In this document: positions 18,355 through 28,017 of the stretch, piece by piece
Numbering within the stretch: the first letter of the stretch is position 1
Layout of the letters: each line of letters opens with the position of its first letter
NCBI RefSeq assembly: GCF_014694375.1
Contig: NZ_JAAUWW010000013.1
Coordinates: forward strand, 1-64,000
Reading direction: 5' to 3'
From: Vibrio sp. S17_S38
GTDB taxonomy: Bacteria > Pseudomonadota > Gammaproteobacteria > Enterobacterales > Vibrionaceae
Length of the DNA stretch: 64,000 bases
The notes under the pieces: generated by a model
Told to the model about the DNA's origin: nothing
The model's database searches: none
Seen by the model: the letters and a program-made list of their open reading frames with translations, nothing else
Translations under genes and position numbers: made by a program

Positions 18355-18981
18355 ATGACTTTTGATTTATCAGCAATGCCAACTACTTTTGATCTTCTCC
18401 ATATCATCTTAGCCGCAACCACGGTTTTATTTTTATTACTATCAATGCGCCGTAAAACGGTTGAGAAAATCATTGAAAAGCCAGTCGAGAAGATCGTTGA
18501 AATAGAAAAGCCGGTAGAAAAAATTGTTGAAGTCGAGAAAGTAATCGAAGTTGAAAAAATCGTAGAAAAAATTATTCAAGTAGAATCTAAGCTTAAAAGT
18601 TCACCAACGGAGTCTGCATTACAATTAATGTCTATCTTCCAACAAGAAGCACGTTTAATTGATTTCTTATCAGAAGATCTTACTGGTTTTAGCGATGAAG
18701 AAGTCGGTGCAGCGGCACGTGTGATTCATATTGGTGGACAAAAAGTGTTGGCCGACCACTTCACTCTTTCTCACATTCGCAGTGAAGATGAAGAAACACG
18801 CATTACGATCAAACAAGGCTTTAACGCACAAGCAATTCGCTTAACCGGTCATGTTTCAGGCCAAGCACCATTTACTGGCACGTTAATTCATCGCGGTTGG
18901 AAAGCAGATAATATTACCCTACCTAAATTATCAGAAAACTATGACTCTTCAGTATTAGCACCAGCTGAGGTTGAGCTGTAA
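18355..18981 (+). CDS. DUF2760 membrane-anchored protein of the Hsp70 cassette
   Basis: This 208-residue protein has one hydrophobic segment (about residues 13-30) and a basic stop (MRRK). A rigid Glu/Lys/Val repeat covers residues 36-76, built from ten-residue units EKPVEKIVEI, EKPVEKIVEV and EKVIEVEKIV. The C-terminal DUF2760 domain (about 85-205) includes ALQLMSIFQQEARLIDFL and GFNAQAIRLTG. The domain function is unknown. Its stop overlaps the ATG of the first Hsp70 gene by one base (TAATG), so the two are translationally coupled. I infer a membrane tether that presents the cytoplasmic domain to the Hsp70 partners. Confidence 0.8.
   Translation: MTFDLSAMPTTFDLLHIILAATTVLFLLLSMRRKTVEKIIEKPVEKIVEIEKPVEKIVEVEKVIEVEKIVEKIIQVESKLKSSPTESALQLMSIFQQEARLIDFLSEDLTGFSDEEVGAAARVIHIGGQKVLADHFTLSHIRSEDEETRITIKQGFNAQAIRLTGHVSGQAPFTGTLIHRGWKADNITLPKLSENYDSSVLAPAEVEL
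18475..18582 (+). repeat. Ten-residue coding repeat in the DUF2760 protein
   Basis: About three and a half units of the pattern EKPVEKIVEV are encoded in tandem. The spacing and alternation of charged and aliphatic residues suggest an extended stalk or helical rod rather than a catalytic element. Such repeats can vary in number between strains. Confidence 0.7.
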
Positions 18982-20837
18982 TGGATATGAATAATTCGTC
19001 TCAAAACGATCAAGCCCAATTTTTTGTTGGTATCGATTTAGGTACCACCAACTGCGTCTTATCTTACCGCTCAATAAGCGAAGAAAACGCGTCGGTAAAA
19101 GTCTTTCCTATTGCGCAATTGATCGCATCAGGACAAGTCCAAGAATTAAATCAACTACCTTCATTTTTGTATCAAGCCCATGAAACGGAATTAGCACCTG
19201 GGACAACCGCCCTACCTTGGACACAACAACCCAATGCATTGGTTGGCACGATTGCACGTCAAATGGGTAACAAAACTCCAATGCGTTTAGTCGCCAGTGC
19301 AAAAAGTTGGTTGTGCCACGGCGGTGTTGATCGTCGTGAAGCCTTTTTACCACAATCAGGCCAAACTGATGCTGATGACATCGATAAAGTGTCACCATTA
19401 AAAGCGACTGAATTATATTTAGCGCATTTAATCTCAGCTTGGGATCACCAACACGCTAGCGCTCCATTAGTTCAGCAACAAGTGACTATCACGATCCCTG
19501 CCTCCTTTGATCCTGCTGCAAAAGAATTAACTGCCGAAGCAGCGCGTAACGCGGGCTTTAAACAAGTGACACTGTTAGAAGAACCACAAGCGGCTTTATA
19601 TAGCTGGATTGATAGCAATAATGACAAATGGCGTGAACAAGTTGAACTGGGTGATCTGGTACTTGTTGTTGATGTCGGTGGCGGTACGACCGATCTGTCG
19701 CTAGTTTCGGTAACTGAGCAGAATGGTAACTTGGCCTTAGAGCGTATTGCGGTTGGTGAGCATATTTTGCTTGGCGGCGACAACATGGATCTTGCACTCG
19801 CTTATCGTCTAAAAATGAATTTGGCGCAGCAAGGTAAACAACTTCAACCTTGGCAAGTTCAAGCTTTGGCACATTTATGTCGTGATGCTAAAGAAGCGCT
19901 CCTTTCTGATAGCGACTTAACATCAGTACCAATTGTCGTGCCAAGTCGGGGTTCAAAACTGCTTGGCAGCACATTGAAAACAGAATTAACGCAACAAGAT
20001 GTGCAGCAAACTCTGGTTGATGGTTTCTTCCCACAAGTTGCCGTGACTGAGCACCCAATACAATCGACTCGCGCGGCATTAACGCAATTGGGTCTACCTT
20101 ATGCTCAAGATGCTGCAATCACACGTCATATTGCCGCATTCTTAACTCGTCAGAACCAAGCTCAAAACCATCACAATGATAACTCAAGCTTTATCAAGCC
20201 AACTAAAGTGCTATTTAACGGTGGTGTATTAAAATCAGAATTACTGTCAAATCGTCTTTTAAGCACCATCAATAGTTGGTTAACTACTGATAATGCTAAA
20301 GGAATCTCTGCATTAACTGGTGTTGATCTTGATTTAGCTGTTTCTCGTGGCGCGGCTTATTATGGTTTCATCCGTCATAATATAACCAATAACAATGCAG
20401 GGGTTCGGATCCGTGGTGGCATTGCTAATAGTTATTATGTGGGCATTGAAAGCGCAATGCCGGCAATTCCAGGAATGGCGCCACCAATGGAAGCCATTTG
20501 CGTCGCGCCCTTTGGTTTAGAAGAAGGCAGCCATGTTAAAGTTGAAAATCAAGAGTTTGGATTGGTCATTGGCCAACCAGTTCAATTCCAATTCTACGGT
20601 TCAAATACTCGTCGTGAAGATAGTGTTGGCACCCACTTAGATTTCTGGATGCCAGAAGAACTTGAAGAATTGCCTGAAATTAAGATGACATTGGATGCAC
20701 AGCAAGATCGTAATATTGGTGATGTCGTCGTGGTTAATTTAGCTGCTACTATCACCGAAATTGGCACTCTTGAGCTTGAGGCCATCGCCAAAGATAACGG
20801 CCAGAAATGGCACGTTGAATTTAGTGTTCGCCACTAA
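18981..20837 (+). CDS. Atypical Hsp70 family protein (first of pair)
   Basis: This 618-residue protein has an Hsp70/actin-type ATPase. Phosphate loop 1 is IDLGTTN (residues 18-24), phosphate loop 2 is VDVGGGTTDLS (230-240), and the adenosine motif FNGGVLKSELL lies near 413. The connecting TLLEEPQAALY matches the family. After the ATPase (about 1-470) there is only a short beta-rich C-terminal part ending in VEFSVRH; there is no helical lid and no EEVD-like tail. It is therefore not DnaK and is closer to YegD-like Hsp70s. No DnaJ or GrpE is encoded nearby. Client and cochaperone are unknown. The start overlaps the DUF2760 stop. Confidence 0.85.
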   Translation: MDMNNSSQNDQAQFFVGIDLGTTNCVLSYRSISEENASVKVFPIAQLIASGQVQELNQLPSFLYQAHETELAPGTTALPWTQQPNALVGTIARQMGNKTPMRLVASAKSWLCHGGVDRREAFLPQSGQTDADDIDKVSPLKATELYLAHLISAWDHQHASAPLVQQQVTITIPASFDPAAKELTAEAARNAGFKQVTLLEEPQAALYSWIDSNNDKWREQVELGDLVLVVDVGGGTTDLSLVSVTEQNGNLALERIAVGEHILLGGDNMDLALAYRLKMNLAQQGKQLQPWQVQALAHLCRDAKEALLSDSDLTSVPIVVPSRGSKLLGSTLKTELTQQDVQQTLVDGFFPQVAVTEHPIQSTRAALTQLGLPYAQDAAITRHIAAFLTRQNQAQNHHNDNSSFIKPTKVLFNGGVLKSELLSNRLLSTINSWLTTDNAKGISALTGVDLDLAVSRGAAYYGFIRHNITNNNAGVRIRGGIANSYYVGIESAMPAIPGMAPPMEAICVAPFGLEEGSHVKVENQEFGLVIGQPVQFQFYGSNTRREDSVGTHLDFWMPEELEELPEIKMTLDAQQDRNIGDVVVVNLAATITEIGTLELEAIAKDNGQKWHVEFSVRH

Positions 20838-20864
20838 TGTACACGTTATGATGAAGTAACAGCA

Positions 20865-20904
20865 CGGCATATCACTCGACTCTTAGAATGATGTGCCGTT
20901 TTTG
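20865..20904 (+). terminator. Terminator-like hairpin between the two Hsp70 genes
   Basis: An 11-bp stem ACGGCATATCA/TGATGTGCCGT (20865-20875 and 20890-20900, one G-T pair) is followed by five T. It should lower transcription of the second Hsp70 relative to the first two genes, if read-through supplies it. Confidence 0.75.
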
Positions 20905-20936
20905 TTTTATTCCCTCTTTTCTCAATAGGAATCGCT

Positions 20937-23750
20937 ATGCCATCAACACTTTCTCACTCAACTAAAGCGCAATACTTAATCGGTATTGATTTAGGAACCA
21001 CGAACAGTGTGTTGGCTTATTGCGAGATTCAAGATGACCTTGCCCACAGTCCTGTGGCTATTTTCGATATTGATCAGCTTGTCGGCGCTGGTGAAGTAGC
21101 ACGTAAACCACTTCTTCCATCTTTTCGTTTTCATCCTGCCAACAACCAATTTCAGGAACATGATTTAACGCTGCCTTGGGATAATCAAACGGTTGTTGAT
21201 GATTTACCCAATGCAATTATTGGAGAATGGGCGCGTGAATTAGGCGCGAAAGTCGAAGGTCGCCAAGTATCCAGTGCGAAAAGTTGGCTTTCACATGATG
21301 CTGTTGATCGAGAATCTGATATTTTGCCTTGGTCATCGAGTGATGATGTAGAGAAAATTTCACCATTAATCGCCAGTGCTAGCTACTTAAATCATATGCG
21401 TCAAAGCTGGAATCACCATCACCCGATCCATAAACTCGAACAGCAAGAAGTGGTCATAACAATCCCTGCATCATTCGATGAAAGTGCGCGTAACTTGACT
21501 CTACAAGCAGCAAAACTAGCAGGGTTGCCGAACATCCATTTATTGGAAGAACCTCAAGCGGTATGTTATGACTGGTATAGTCGCCATTTAGATTCAGCAT
21601 CTGAGCAACTAGAAAATATCCCATCAATTTTAGTTTGCGATGTTGGCGGTGGTACAACCGATCTTAGCTTAATCTCTGCGACCCATGTTGATGGTAAATT
21701 AAGCCTTAATCGAATAGGGGTTGGCGATCACTTAATGCTCGGCGGTGACAATATTGATCTCGCTCTCGCCCACCTTGCCGAACAACGTTTAAGTGATAAC
21801 AGCACCAGCAAAAAACTCAACGCCGCCTCACTGATGAAGCTAATCCAACAAACTCGTAAAGTAAAAGAAGATCTACTGCGACCCGATGCCCCCGAGCAAG
21901 CAAAGATATCCGTATTAGGTTCTGGCTCTCGATTAATTGGTGGCACGAAAAGCGCACCGATTACTAAGCAAGAGATCCATCAAATTGTACTGGATGGCTT
22001 TTTCCCTCTCACCGGCAAAAATGAAATGTCGCTAAAACGCCGTACTGCCGTCGTTGAATTTGGTCTGCCTTATGCTACCGATGCGGCGATCAGTCGTCAT
22101 ATTGCTGAATTCATTCAAAATCACGCTCCTGAACAACGTATTCCCACGGGCTTATTATTAAACGGTGGTGTGTTTAATAGCCAATTAGTTGAAAGCCGCA
22201 TGGTGGATTTATTCAATAAATGGAACAATGCGCCCATTACATTATTGGATAATCCAAACCCAGATTTATCGGTGGCATTCGGCGCTGTCGCGTATGCAAA
22301 AGCACGTCGTGGCGCACAGCTTAAAATTGGTGGTGGATCTGCCCGCTCTTACTTCTTACATCTCAAGCAAAAAAAGAAAGCTTCGCAGGCATTATGTTTA
22401 CTCGCAAAAGGCAGTGAAGCGGGTCATGAAATACGTCTAACGGGGCGTAAATTTTTACTCACGTTAGGAGAGCCTATTCAAATCGATCTGCTGACCTCTA
22501 CGCAAGAGCAATTTATTGATAGCACCAATTTATTAATTCCTCCGCAAAACAGCTTGTTAGTTGATGTTGATAAAAATCGATCTCAAGCCGCTTTTAGGCC
22601 ATTGCCACCTTATATCGCGACTCTCGATAGCAATACGTCCCGCGATGCTCTGCAAGCCAATCAAAAAGATCGAGTCGAGGTCATGCTTGCTTGCCAACTG
22701 ACCGAGGTGGGCACATTAAAATTAGAATGTGTTAGCTTGGAAGATAATAAGCAAAGATGGTTATTAGAATTTGAAACTCGAAAACATGAAGAGTTCGAGC
22801 AGGCACAAGCACACCCAAGGTTGACTCAAGCCCAAGGTTTGATTGCCAGCGCTTATTCCGCCAATAAAAAAATAGACAATCCAAAGCTAATTAAAACACT
22901 GAATAAAGATTTAGAAAAACAATTAGGCAAACGTGAGTTGTGGGATTTTTCGACTTTACGCCAATTATTCGATGCATTTTCACTAGGTAATAAGCGCCGC
23001 CGCCGCTCTGCCGATCATGAAAAACAATGGCTACGCTTAGCTGGATTTTGTTTACGCCCAGGATTTGGTGATCCAACTGATAGTTGGCGCTGTGAACAAA
23101 CGTGGTCTTTATACCAACAAGGAATTCAATTCCCTTCCAGTCAAACTTGGTCAGACTGGTGGATCTTCTGGCGCCGTATCGCGGGTGGACTTAATCAAGA
23201 ACAACAAGAAACCATTTTGGCCGATATTGCTAAATATTTACATCCCGGAGCACATCGCGCCAAAGGTGCCGTCAGCGAGCAAGGCTATGAGGCAATGGTT
23301 CGTTTATCTGCATCATTAGAGCACTTAGACAGTGAAGATAAAGTGTTACTCGCCACTTGGTTTTTCAACCGAGCGCAAAAAAGTAATGACTATGTTCAAG
23401 CGCATTGGTGGGCATTGGCGCGTTTAGCCTCTCGCACTCAATTATATGGCAGCCAACATAATACTATTCCTGTAGCCCAAGTCTCTCAATGGCTGGTAAA
23501 AATACTCGATTTGGATTGGAAGCAAGAACCAACCATCCCCTTTGCCGCCGTTATGATGGCTCGCAAAACGGGTGATCGTAGTCGTGATATTGCCGACGAT
23601 ATTCGTGCTCAAATCATAGAAAAACTACAACTCAACCGAGCTAGTCAAACTTGGATTGATTTAGTCAGCGAAGTAAAAGAGTTAACTGAAGATGAATCGA
23701 AAAAAGTGTTCGGCGATTCTATTCCTGCTGGCTTACATCTGATGAACTGA
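20937..23750 (+). CDS. Large atypical Hsp70 with C-terminal DUF3731-type extension
   Basis: This 937-residue protein has the Hsp70 ATPase: IDLGTTN at residues 17-23, DVGGGTTDLS near 237, and LNGGVFNSQLVESRM near 405. The C-terminal beta part parallels that of the first Hsp70 (TEVGTLKLECVSLEDNKQRW against TEIGTLELEAIAKDNGQKW), so the two are paralogues. Beyond about 625 there is a 310-residue helical extension rich in Trp and Arg (ELWDFSTLRQLFDAF, RRRRSADHEKQWLRLAGFCL). I take this as the domain named DUF3731. The extension has no known activity. A ribosome site (AATAGGAATCGCT) precedes the ATG. The pair plus DUF2760 looks like one chaperone unit of unknown role. Confidence 0.84.
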   Translation: MPSTLSHSTKAQYLIGIDLGTTNSVLAYCEIQDDLAHSPVAIFDIDQLVGAGEVARKPLLPSFRFHPANNQFQEHDLTLPWDNQTVVDDLPNAIIGEWARELGAKVEGRQVSSAKSWLSHDAVDRESDILPWSSSDDVEKISPLIASASYLNHMRQSWNHHHPIHKLEQQEVVITIPASFDESARNLTLQAAKLAGLPNIHLLEEPQAVCYDWYSRHLDSASEQLENIPSILVCDVGGGTTDLSLISATHVDGKLSLNRIGVGDHLMLGGDNIDLALAHLAEQRLSDNSTSKKLNAASLMKLIQQTRKVKEDLLRPDAPEQAKISVLGSGSRLIGGTKSAPITKQEIHQIVLDGFFPLTGKNEMSLKRRTAVVEFGLPYATDAAISRHIAEFIQNHAPEQRIPTGLLLNGGVFNSQLVESRMVDLFNKWNNAPITLLDNPNPDLSVAFGAVAYAKARRGAQLKIGGGSARSYFLHLKQKKKASQALCLLAKGSEAGHEIRLTGRKFLLTLGEPIQIDLLTSTQEQFIDSTNLLIPPQNSLLVDVDKNRSQAAFRPLPPYIATLDSNTSRDALQANQKDRVEVMLACQLTEVGTLKLECVSLEDNKQRWLLEFETRKHEEFEQAQAHPRLTQAQGLIASAYSANKKIDNPKLIKTLNKDLEKQLGKRELWDFSTLRQLFDAFSLGNKRRRRSADHEKQWLRLAGFCLRPGFGDPTDSWRCEQTWSLYQQGIQFPSSQTWSDWWIFWRRIAGGLNQEQQETILADIAKYLHPGAHRAKGAVSEQGYEAMVRLSASLEHLDSEDKVLLATWFFNRAQKSNDYVQAHWWALARLASRTQLYGSQHNTIPVAQVSQWLVKILDLDWKQEPTIPFAAVMMARKTGDRSRDIADDIRAQIIEKLQLNRASQTWIDLVSEVKELTEDESKKVFGDSIPAGLHLMN

Positions 23751-23772
23751 TGAACCTGAATTTTGGAATAAA

Positions 23773-23806
23773 AAAAAGCTGCAAATTTTTCAGTCTGCAG
23801 CTTTTT
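23773..23806. terminator. Bidirectional terminator, Hsp70 cassette / ydiJ
   Basis: An 11-bp stem AAAAAGCTGCA/TGCAGCTTTTT (23773-23783 and 23796-23806) lies between the convergent genes and gives a U-run on both strands. Confidence 0.85.
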
Positions 23807-23848
23807 CGTCATTCATCATCACTCATAAATACAAAGCAAAAATAGAAT

Positions 23849-26800
23849 TTATATAATTGATAGAAGTGCCTGTAATGGGTGCTGAAGTTTCTCTCCTTCA
23901 AAGCGCTTCACTTGGCTACGACAAGAATAACCCGTCGATAGGCAGCGCTCTTTTGGTAAACGATTTAAATTTGGCTGCCAGCTAAGTTGATAAATTCCTT
24001 GAGACATTTCAAGCTTGTCGGCTTCATGACCAAAGGTTCCTGCCATGCCACAACACCCAACCGCAATACTTTGCAATCTCGCGCCAAAATACTGAAATAT
24101 TTGTCCCCACTCTTTTTCTGCATTAGGTAACTTGGTCTTTTCAGTGCAGTGAGCAAATAAATACCAATCTGCTATTTCCTCTGTTGGGGTATTGGTGCAT
24201 GAGGTTAAATTAGGCAGTAACCATTCATGAGCCATAAGAACTTTAAACTGACAAGCATCTTTACCTAACACATCTTGATATTCATCGCGATAACATAGAA
24301 CCATTGCAGGCTCTACGCCAACTAATGGGATATCTAACTTAGCAATGTCATTTAAAAATGCAGAAGTTGTCGTCGCAGACTTAGTGAATTGCTTCAAAAA
24401 ACCTTTAATATGTTGCGCTTTTCCATTGGGTTTAAACGGTAAGACAATTGGTTTTTTACCCAACTTAATCGCCAATGAAACAAAATCGGTAACCACTTGC
24501 GCATCATAATAACTGGTGAAAGGATCTTGAACCACCAGTACATAATCTCGCTTTTCACTATCCGATAAAGATTGTAAATGCGACAAACTAAAGCGGGTGT
24601 CCCATTCATTTTGCGATAAATGTTGCTTCAATGTTGGTGTCGATAATAACGGGGTATCTACATATCCAATGCTGGCTTTGGTTAAATCCTGAACCCATTT
24701 CATCCCTAACATACTATTGACGACTTTCGGCGCGGCCGCCATTAACGGTAATAAGGTTTCAATGTTAGCAACGAGATAATCTTTTGCCGGACGTTGGTAG
24801 CGCGAATAATAAATATTAAGGAAACGCGAACGAAATGAAGGAACATCAACATTAATAGGACATTGACTTGCGCAAGCTTTACACGCTAAACAACCATTTA
24901 AAGCATCATAAACTTCATGAGAAAAATCATATTGTTTCTTCTTATTCACACTATGCCGTATACGATCTATCATGGTTTTAATCGACGTAGACTGAGTTAA
25001 CGTTTGCTGCTCTAAATCTAAAACATCAATTCCTTGCTCGGTTAATTGGCGCAACCATTCACGCACTAAACCGGCGCGTCCTTTTGGAGAGTGTCGGCGA
25101 TCAGCGGTGATTTTCATCGATGGGCACATAGGTGAATTCACATCGTAGTTAAAGCACAAACCGTTACCGTTACAATCCATCGCCTGATTAAAACTATCAC
25201 GAACATTAACTGGAATTTGTCTGTCATAAAATGCGCGTTTTGTTCCGGAGACTTTAACCAACTCATCACGGCTGTCTATTGGTGTACAAATTTTACCCGG
25301 ATTCATTTTGTTTAGTGGATCAAAAGCGGCCTTAACCCGGCGAAGCTGCATAAATAGCTCGTCACCGAAAAATTCTGGGCCATATTCAGAACGGTAGCCT
25401 TTACCATGCTCACCCCACATCAAACCGCCATATTTTGCGACGAGTTTAACTACATCATCTGAAACTTGATGCATTAGTTTTTCTTGCTCAGGATCGCATA
25501 AATCCAAAGCTGGACGAACATGTAATACACCAGCATCAACATGACCAAACATGCCATAATTTAATGACTTACCATCTAACAAGGTTCTAAATTCAGCAAT
25601 ATAATCGGCAAGGTTTTCAGGTGGTACACATGTATCTTCAGCAAAGGCAATCGGTTTGGCTCGCCCTTTCGCGCCGCCTAATAAACCCACCGCTTTTTTA
25701 CGCATATTGTAGATTTTATTAATGCCAGATAAATCATTACACACTTGAAAACCAATGATCCCACCTTCTTCTGTTTCCAATTTAACGTTTAAAGTCGCCA
25801 CCAAATCATCCACTAAAGCCTTAACTTTCGTTTCACTTTCATCGGCAAATTCAATGATGTTGATGCCTTGCATGTCTTTGCCTTCAACATCAGTCAACAA
25901 ATCACTTACGGTATGCCAAACAATATCTTGCTTAGCTAAGTTCAACACTTTTGAATCAACGGTTTCAACTGATAAGGCTTGTGCTTCTACCATAAATGGC
26001 GCACTGCGTAAGGCGGCATCGAACGAATTATATTTAACGTTGACTAAAGTTCGTGCTTTTGGAATTCGAGTTAGGTTTAATTTTGCTTCGGTAATAAACG
26101 CTAGTGAACCTTCAGCGCCACACAATACTCGTGCTAAATCAAACTCACCAGATTCATTTTTATCAAAACTTAAAGCATTTTTTAAATCATAGCCGGTTAA
26201 AAAACGATTTAATGGAGGGAATTTAGCGTCAATCGCTGCCCTATTTTCACGACAAATTTGTTCTGTTTGAATTAAGGCGCGACTAGCAAAGGTTCCAACT
26301 TCAGGTTTATTCTTCCCTTCCGTATCATAAAATGAGCCATCCGCAAATACGGCGTGCAACGATAAAACATGATCAGAAGTCTTGCCATACTTTAAGGAAC
26401 CTTGACCGGAAGCGTCTGTATTAACCATGCCACCAATTGTGGCGCGGTTACTGGTCGAAAGGTCAGGTGAGAAAAAATACCCATACTGACGCACAGTATC
26501 ATTTAGCTGATCTTTAATAACACCAGATTGAACCCTTACCCAACCTTCAGTTTCATTCACTTCTAAAACGTTATTCATGTGGCGAGACATATCAACCACA
26601 ATGCCTTTGGTTAACGACTGTCCATTAGTACCAGTACCGCCACCACGGGCTGAAAAAGTGACCGTATTGTACTTATCTTGAGCACCAACTTTGCCAATCA
26701 GTTGTACATCTTGAGTATGTTTGGGGAGCACGACTGCTTGAGGTAATTGCTGATATACGCTGTTATCCGTCGCAACGGCTAGGCGGCTCGCATAAGATTG

Positions 26801-26959
26801 TTCGACTTGCCCTTCAAATCCTGACCGTTTCAATTCTTCAAGGTATGTAGCAACAATTGGGTCAACAGAATAACCATGAGTAAGAGATGGTAAAGATATG
26901 TTGTTACGGTAAGATTTTTGACTCTTTTTATCGATAGAATTATCGCGTTTAACGACCAT
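23849..26959 (-). CDS. ydiJ: FAD/iron-sulfur 2-hydroxyacid dehydrogenase YdiJ
   Basis: This 1036-residue flavo-iron-sulfur protein is close in length to E. coli YdiJ. Order of domains: an FAD-binding PCMH-type domain (SARGGGTGTNGQSL, then NRATIGGMVNTDASGQGSLKYG), an FAD-linked oxidase C-terminal domain (YGMFGHVDAGVLHVRP, MNPGKICTP), a first cysteine group (CNGNGLCFN with a later MCPS), a ferredoxin-type cluster CLACKACASQCP near residue 690, and a terminal CCG-like region (VGCCGMAGTFGHE). It should oxidise a D-2-hydroxyacid at the membrane and pass electrons to quinone. As I recall, the E. coli protein has been assigned D-2-hydroxyglutarate dehydrogenase activity, and D-lactate is the older guess. 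Monocistronic. Confidence 0.88.
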   Translation of the reverse strand: MVVKRDNSIDKKSQKSYRNNISLPSLTHGYSVDPIVATYLEELKRSGFEGQVEQSYASRLAVATDNSVYQQLPQAVVLPKHTQDVQLIGKVGAQDKYNTVTFSARGGGTGTNGQSLTKGIVVDMSRHMNNVLEVNETEGWVRVQSGVIKDQLNDTVRQYGYFFSPDLSTSNRATIGGMVNTDASGQGSLKYGKTSDHVLSLHAVFADGSFYDTEGKNKPEVGTFASRALIQTEQICRENRAAIDAKFPPLNRFLTGYDLKNALSFDKNESGEFDLARVLCGAEGSLAFITEAKLNLTRIPKARTLVNVKYNSFDAALRSAPFMVEAQALSVETVDSKVLNLAKQDIVWHTVSDLLTDVEGKDMQGINIIEFADESETKVKALVDDLVATLNVKLETEEGGIIGFQVCNDLSGINKIYNMRKKAVGLLGGAKGRAKPIAFAEDTCVPPENLADYIAEFRTLLDGKSLNYGMFGHVDAGVLHVRPALDLCDPEQEKLMHQVSDDVVKLVAKYGGLMWGEHGKGYRSEYGPEFFGDELFMQLRRVKAAFDPLNKMNPGKICTPIDSRDELVKVSGTKRAFYDRQIPVNVRDSFNQAMDCNGNGLCFNYDVNSPMCPSMKITADRRHSPKGRAGLVREWLRQLTEQGIDVLDLEQQTLTQSTSIKTMIDRIRHSVNKKKQYDFSHEVYDALNGCLACKACASQCPINVDVPSFRSRFLNIYYSRYQRPAKDYLVANIETLLPLMAAAPKVVNSMLGMKWVQDLTKASIGYVDTPLLSTPTLKQHLSQNEWDTRFSLSHLQSLSDSEKRDYVLVVQDPFTSYYDAQVVTDFVSLAIKLGKKPIVLPFKPNGKAQHIKGFLKQFTKSATTTSAFLNDIAKLDIPLVGVEPAMVLCYRDEYQDVLGKDACQFKVLMAHEWLLPNLTSCTNTPTEEIADWYLFAHCTEKTKLPNAEKEWGQIFQYFGARLQSIAVGCCGMAGTFGHEADKLEMSQGIYQLSWQPNLNRLPKERCLSTGYSCRSQVKRFEGEKLQHPLQALLSII

Positions 26960-27214
26960 TATATTTCTGCTCCCTGTCCTAACATCATCGCTACATTAGT
27001 TTTTATAAAACAGCGTCGCCCATTCCATTTGGGATCTGTTGTTATTTATTTGAATCTCATCACTTTACAACATTTGACTTACTGTTAGGAGTAAAAATTA
27101 CAAATATTAAATACAATATTCCACAAGCAAAATCGGCTTACATCTTTATAAAAGAGATGAAAAACGGTAGAATGCTCGGCTCATTTTCTTAACTCGATAA
27201 ATAGCCTGAATTGA

Positions 27215-27901
27215 ATGTCTAAACAAAAAGCGCTTAAAAAAATTGCTAAATGTCTTGAGCTAGGTAACTCAGCCAATGTCAACGAAGCAGCCCAAGCAAT
27301 AAAAATGGCTCATCGACTCATGTTGAAATATGGGTTAGATAAAGATGATATCGATTTTATTAAGCTTGGTAAGACCCAATCTAGCCATCTACTGCCTTCT
27401 AGTATTAGCTCAAATTTATTGCGCATCATTCGTGGTATTAATACTCGATTTGGTGTTGAAGCTGTTTTACTCAATCATAAAGGGCTAAAGCGTGTCGAGT
27501 TTATTGGCGAGGCTGACCGCGCTATTTTTGCCGCTTTTGCTTTTGATATCGTTTACCGCGAAATGAACGAACATACAGGACAGTTCCGCAATAGCTTTTC
27601 AGGATCTGGAACAGGAAGTCTCGAAGTCACAAGACGCGTCAATTCGTTTGTTTCAGGTTGGATTGAAGGCGCTCTAGAAAAATTACCTTTAATTGCACCT
27701 GATGATGACTCTACCAATAAAATTAATAACTATATTGATAAAGAGTTTGCCAACATTGACCGCGAGACATTCAAACAGCAGTTAAGAGAGGCGATGAAAA
27801 ACCTCACCGCTGATTATGAAGTAGGATTAAAAAAAGGGCGTAAGATTTCAGTCAATCGCCCTATTGATGGCGCAGCTGAAAAGAAAAAATTAACCCAGTG
27901 A
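27215..27901 (+). CDS. DUF2786 domain-containing protein
   Basis: This 228-residue basic protein opens with the DUF2786 pattern (KQKALKKIAKCLELGNSANVN, then EAAQAIKMAHRLMLKYGL, residues 3-43). A mixed domain and a basic tail (KKGRKISVNRP) follow. The function is unknown. Such proteins occur both in chromosomes and in phages, but nothing else here suggests a prophage. The ribosome site before the ATG is weak. It is followed 116 bp later by a small Cys-pair protein on the same strand. Confidence 0.7.
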   Translation: MSKQKALKKIAKCLELGNSANVNEAAQAIKMAHRLMLKYGLDKDDIDFIKLGKTQSSHLLPSSISSNLLRIIRGINTRFGVEAVLLNHKGLKRVEFIGEADRAIFAAFAFDIVYREMNEHTGQFRNSFSGSGTGSLEVTRRVNSFVSGWIEGALEKLPLIAPDDDSTNKINNYIDKEFANIDRETFKQQLREAMKNLTADYEVGLKKGRKISVNRPIDGAAEKKKLTQ

Positions 27902-28017
27902 TCTCCATTACTTAATTTTGAGATCAAACGCACTAAATACATGAAAAATGAATTTCCCTTGCAACATAAGCTTCACTACACTCTTGTGGATTATAGCTAG
28001 CAGTAAATAGGACAAAA

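Noticed and set aside
18460-18582. Short-period DNA repeat resembling a CRISPR or VNTR array
   Set aside because: It is an in-frame coding repeat of the DUF2760 stalk with irregular units and no spacers.
25755-26192. 145-codon plus-strand open frame opposite ydiJ
   Set aside because: It lies wholly inside the strongly supported ydiJ gene and has no ribosome site or family resemblance.
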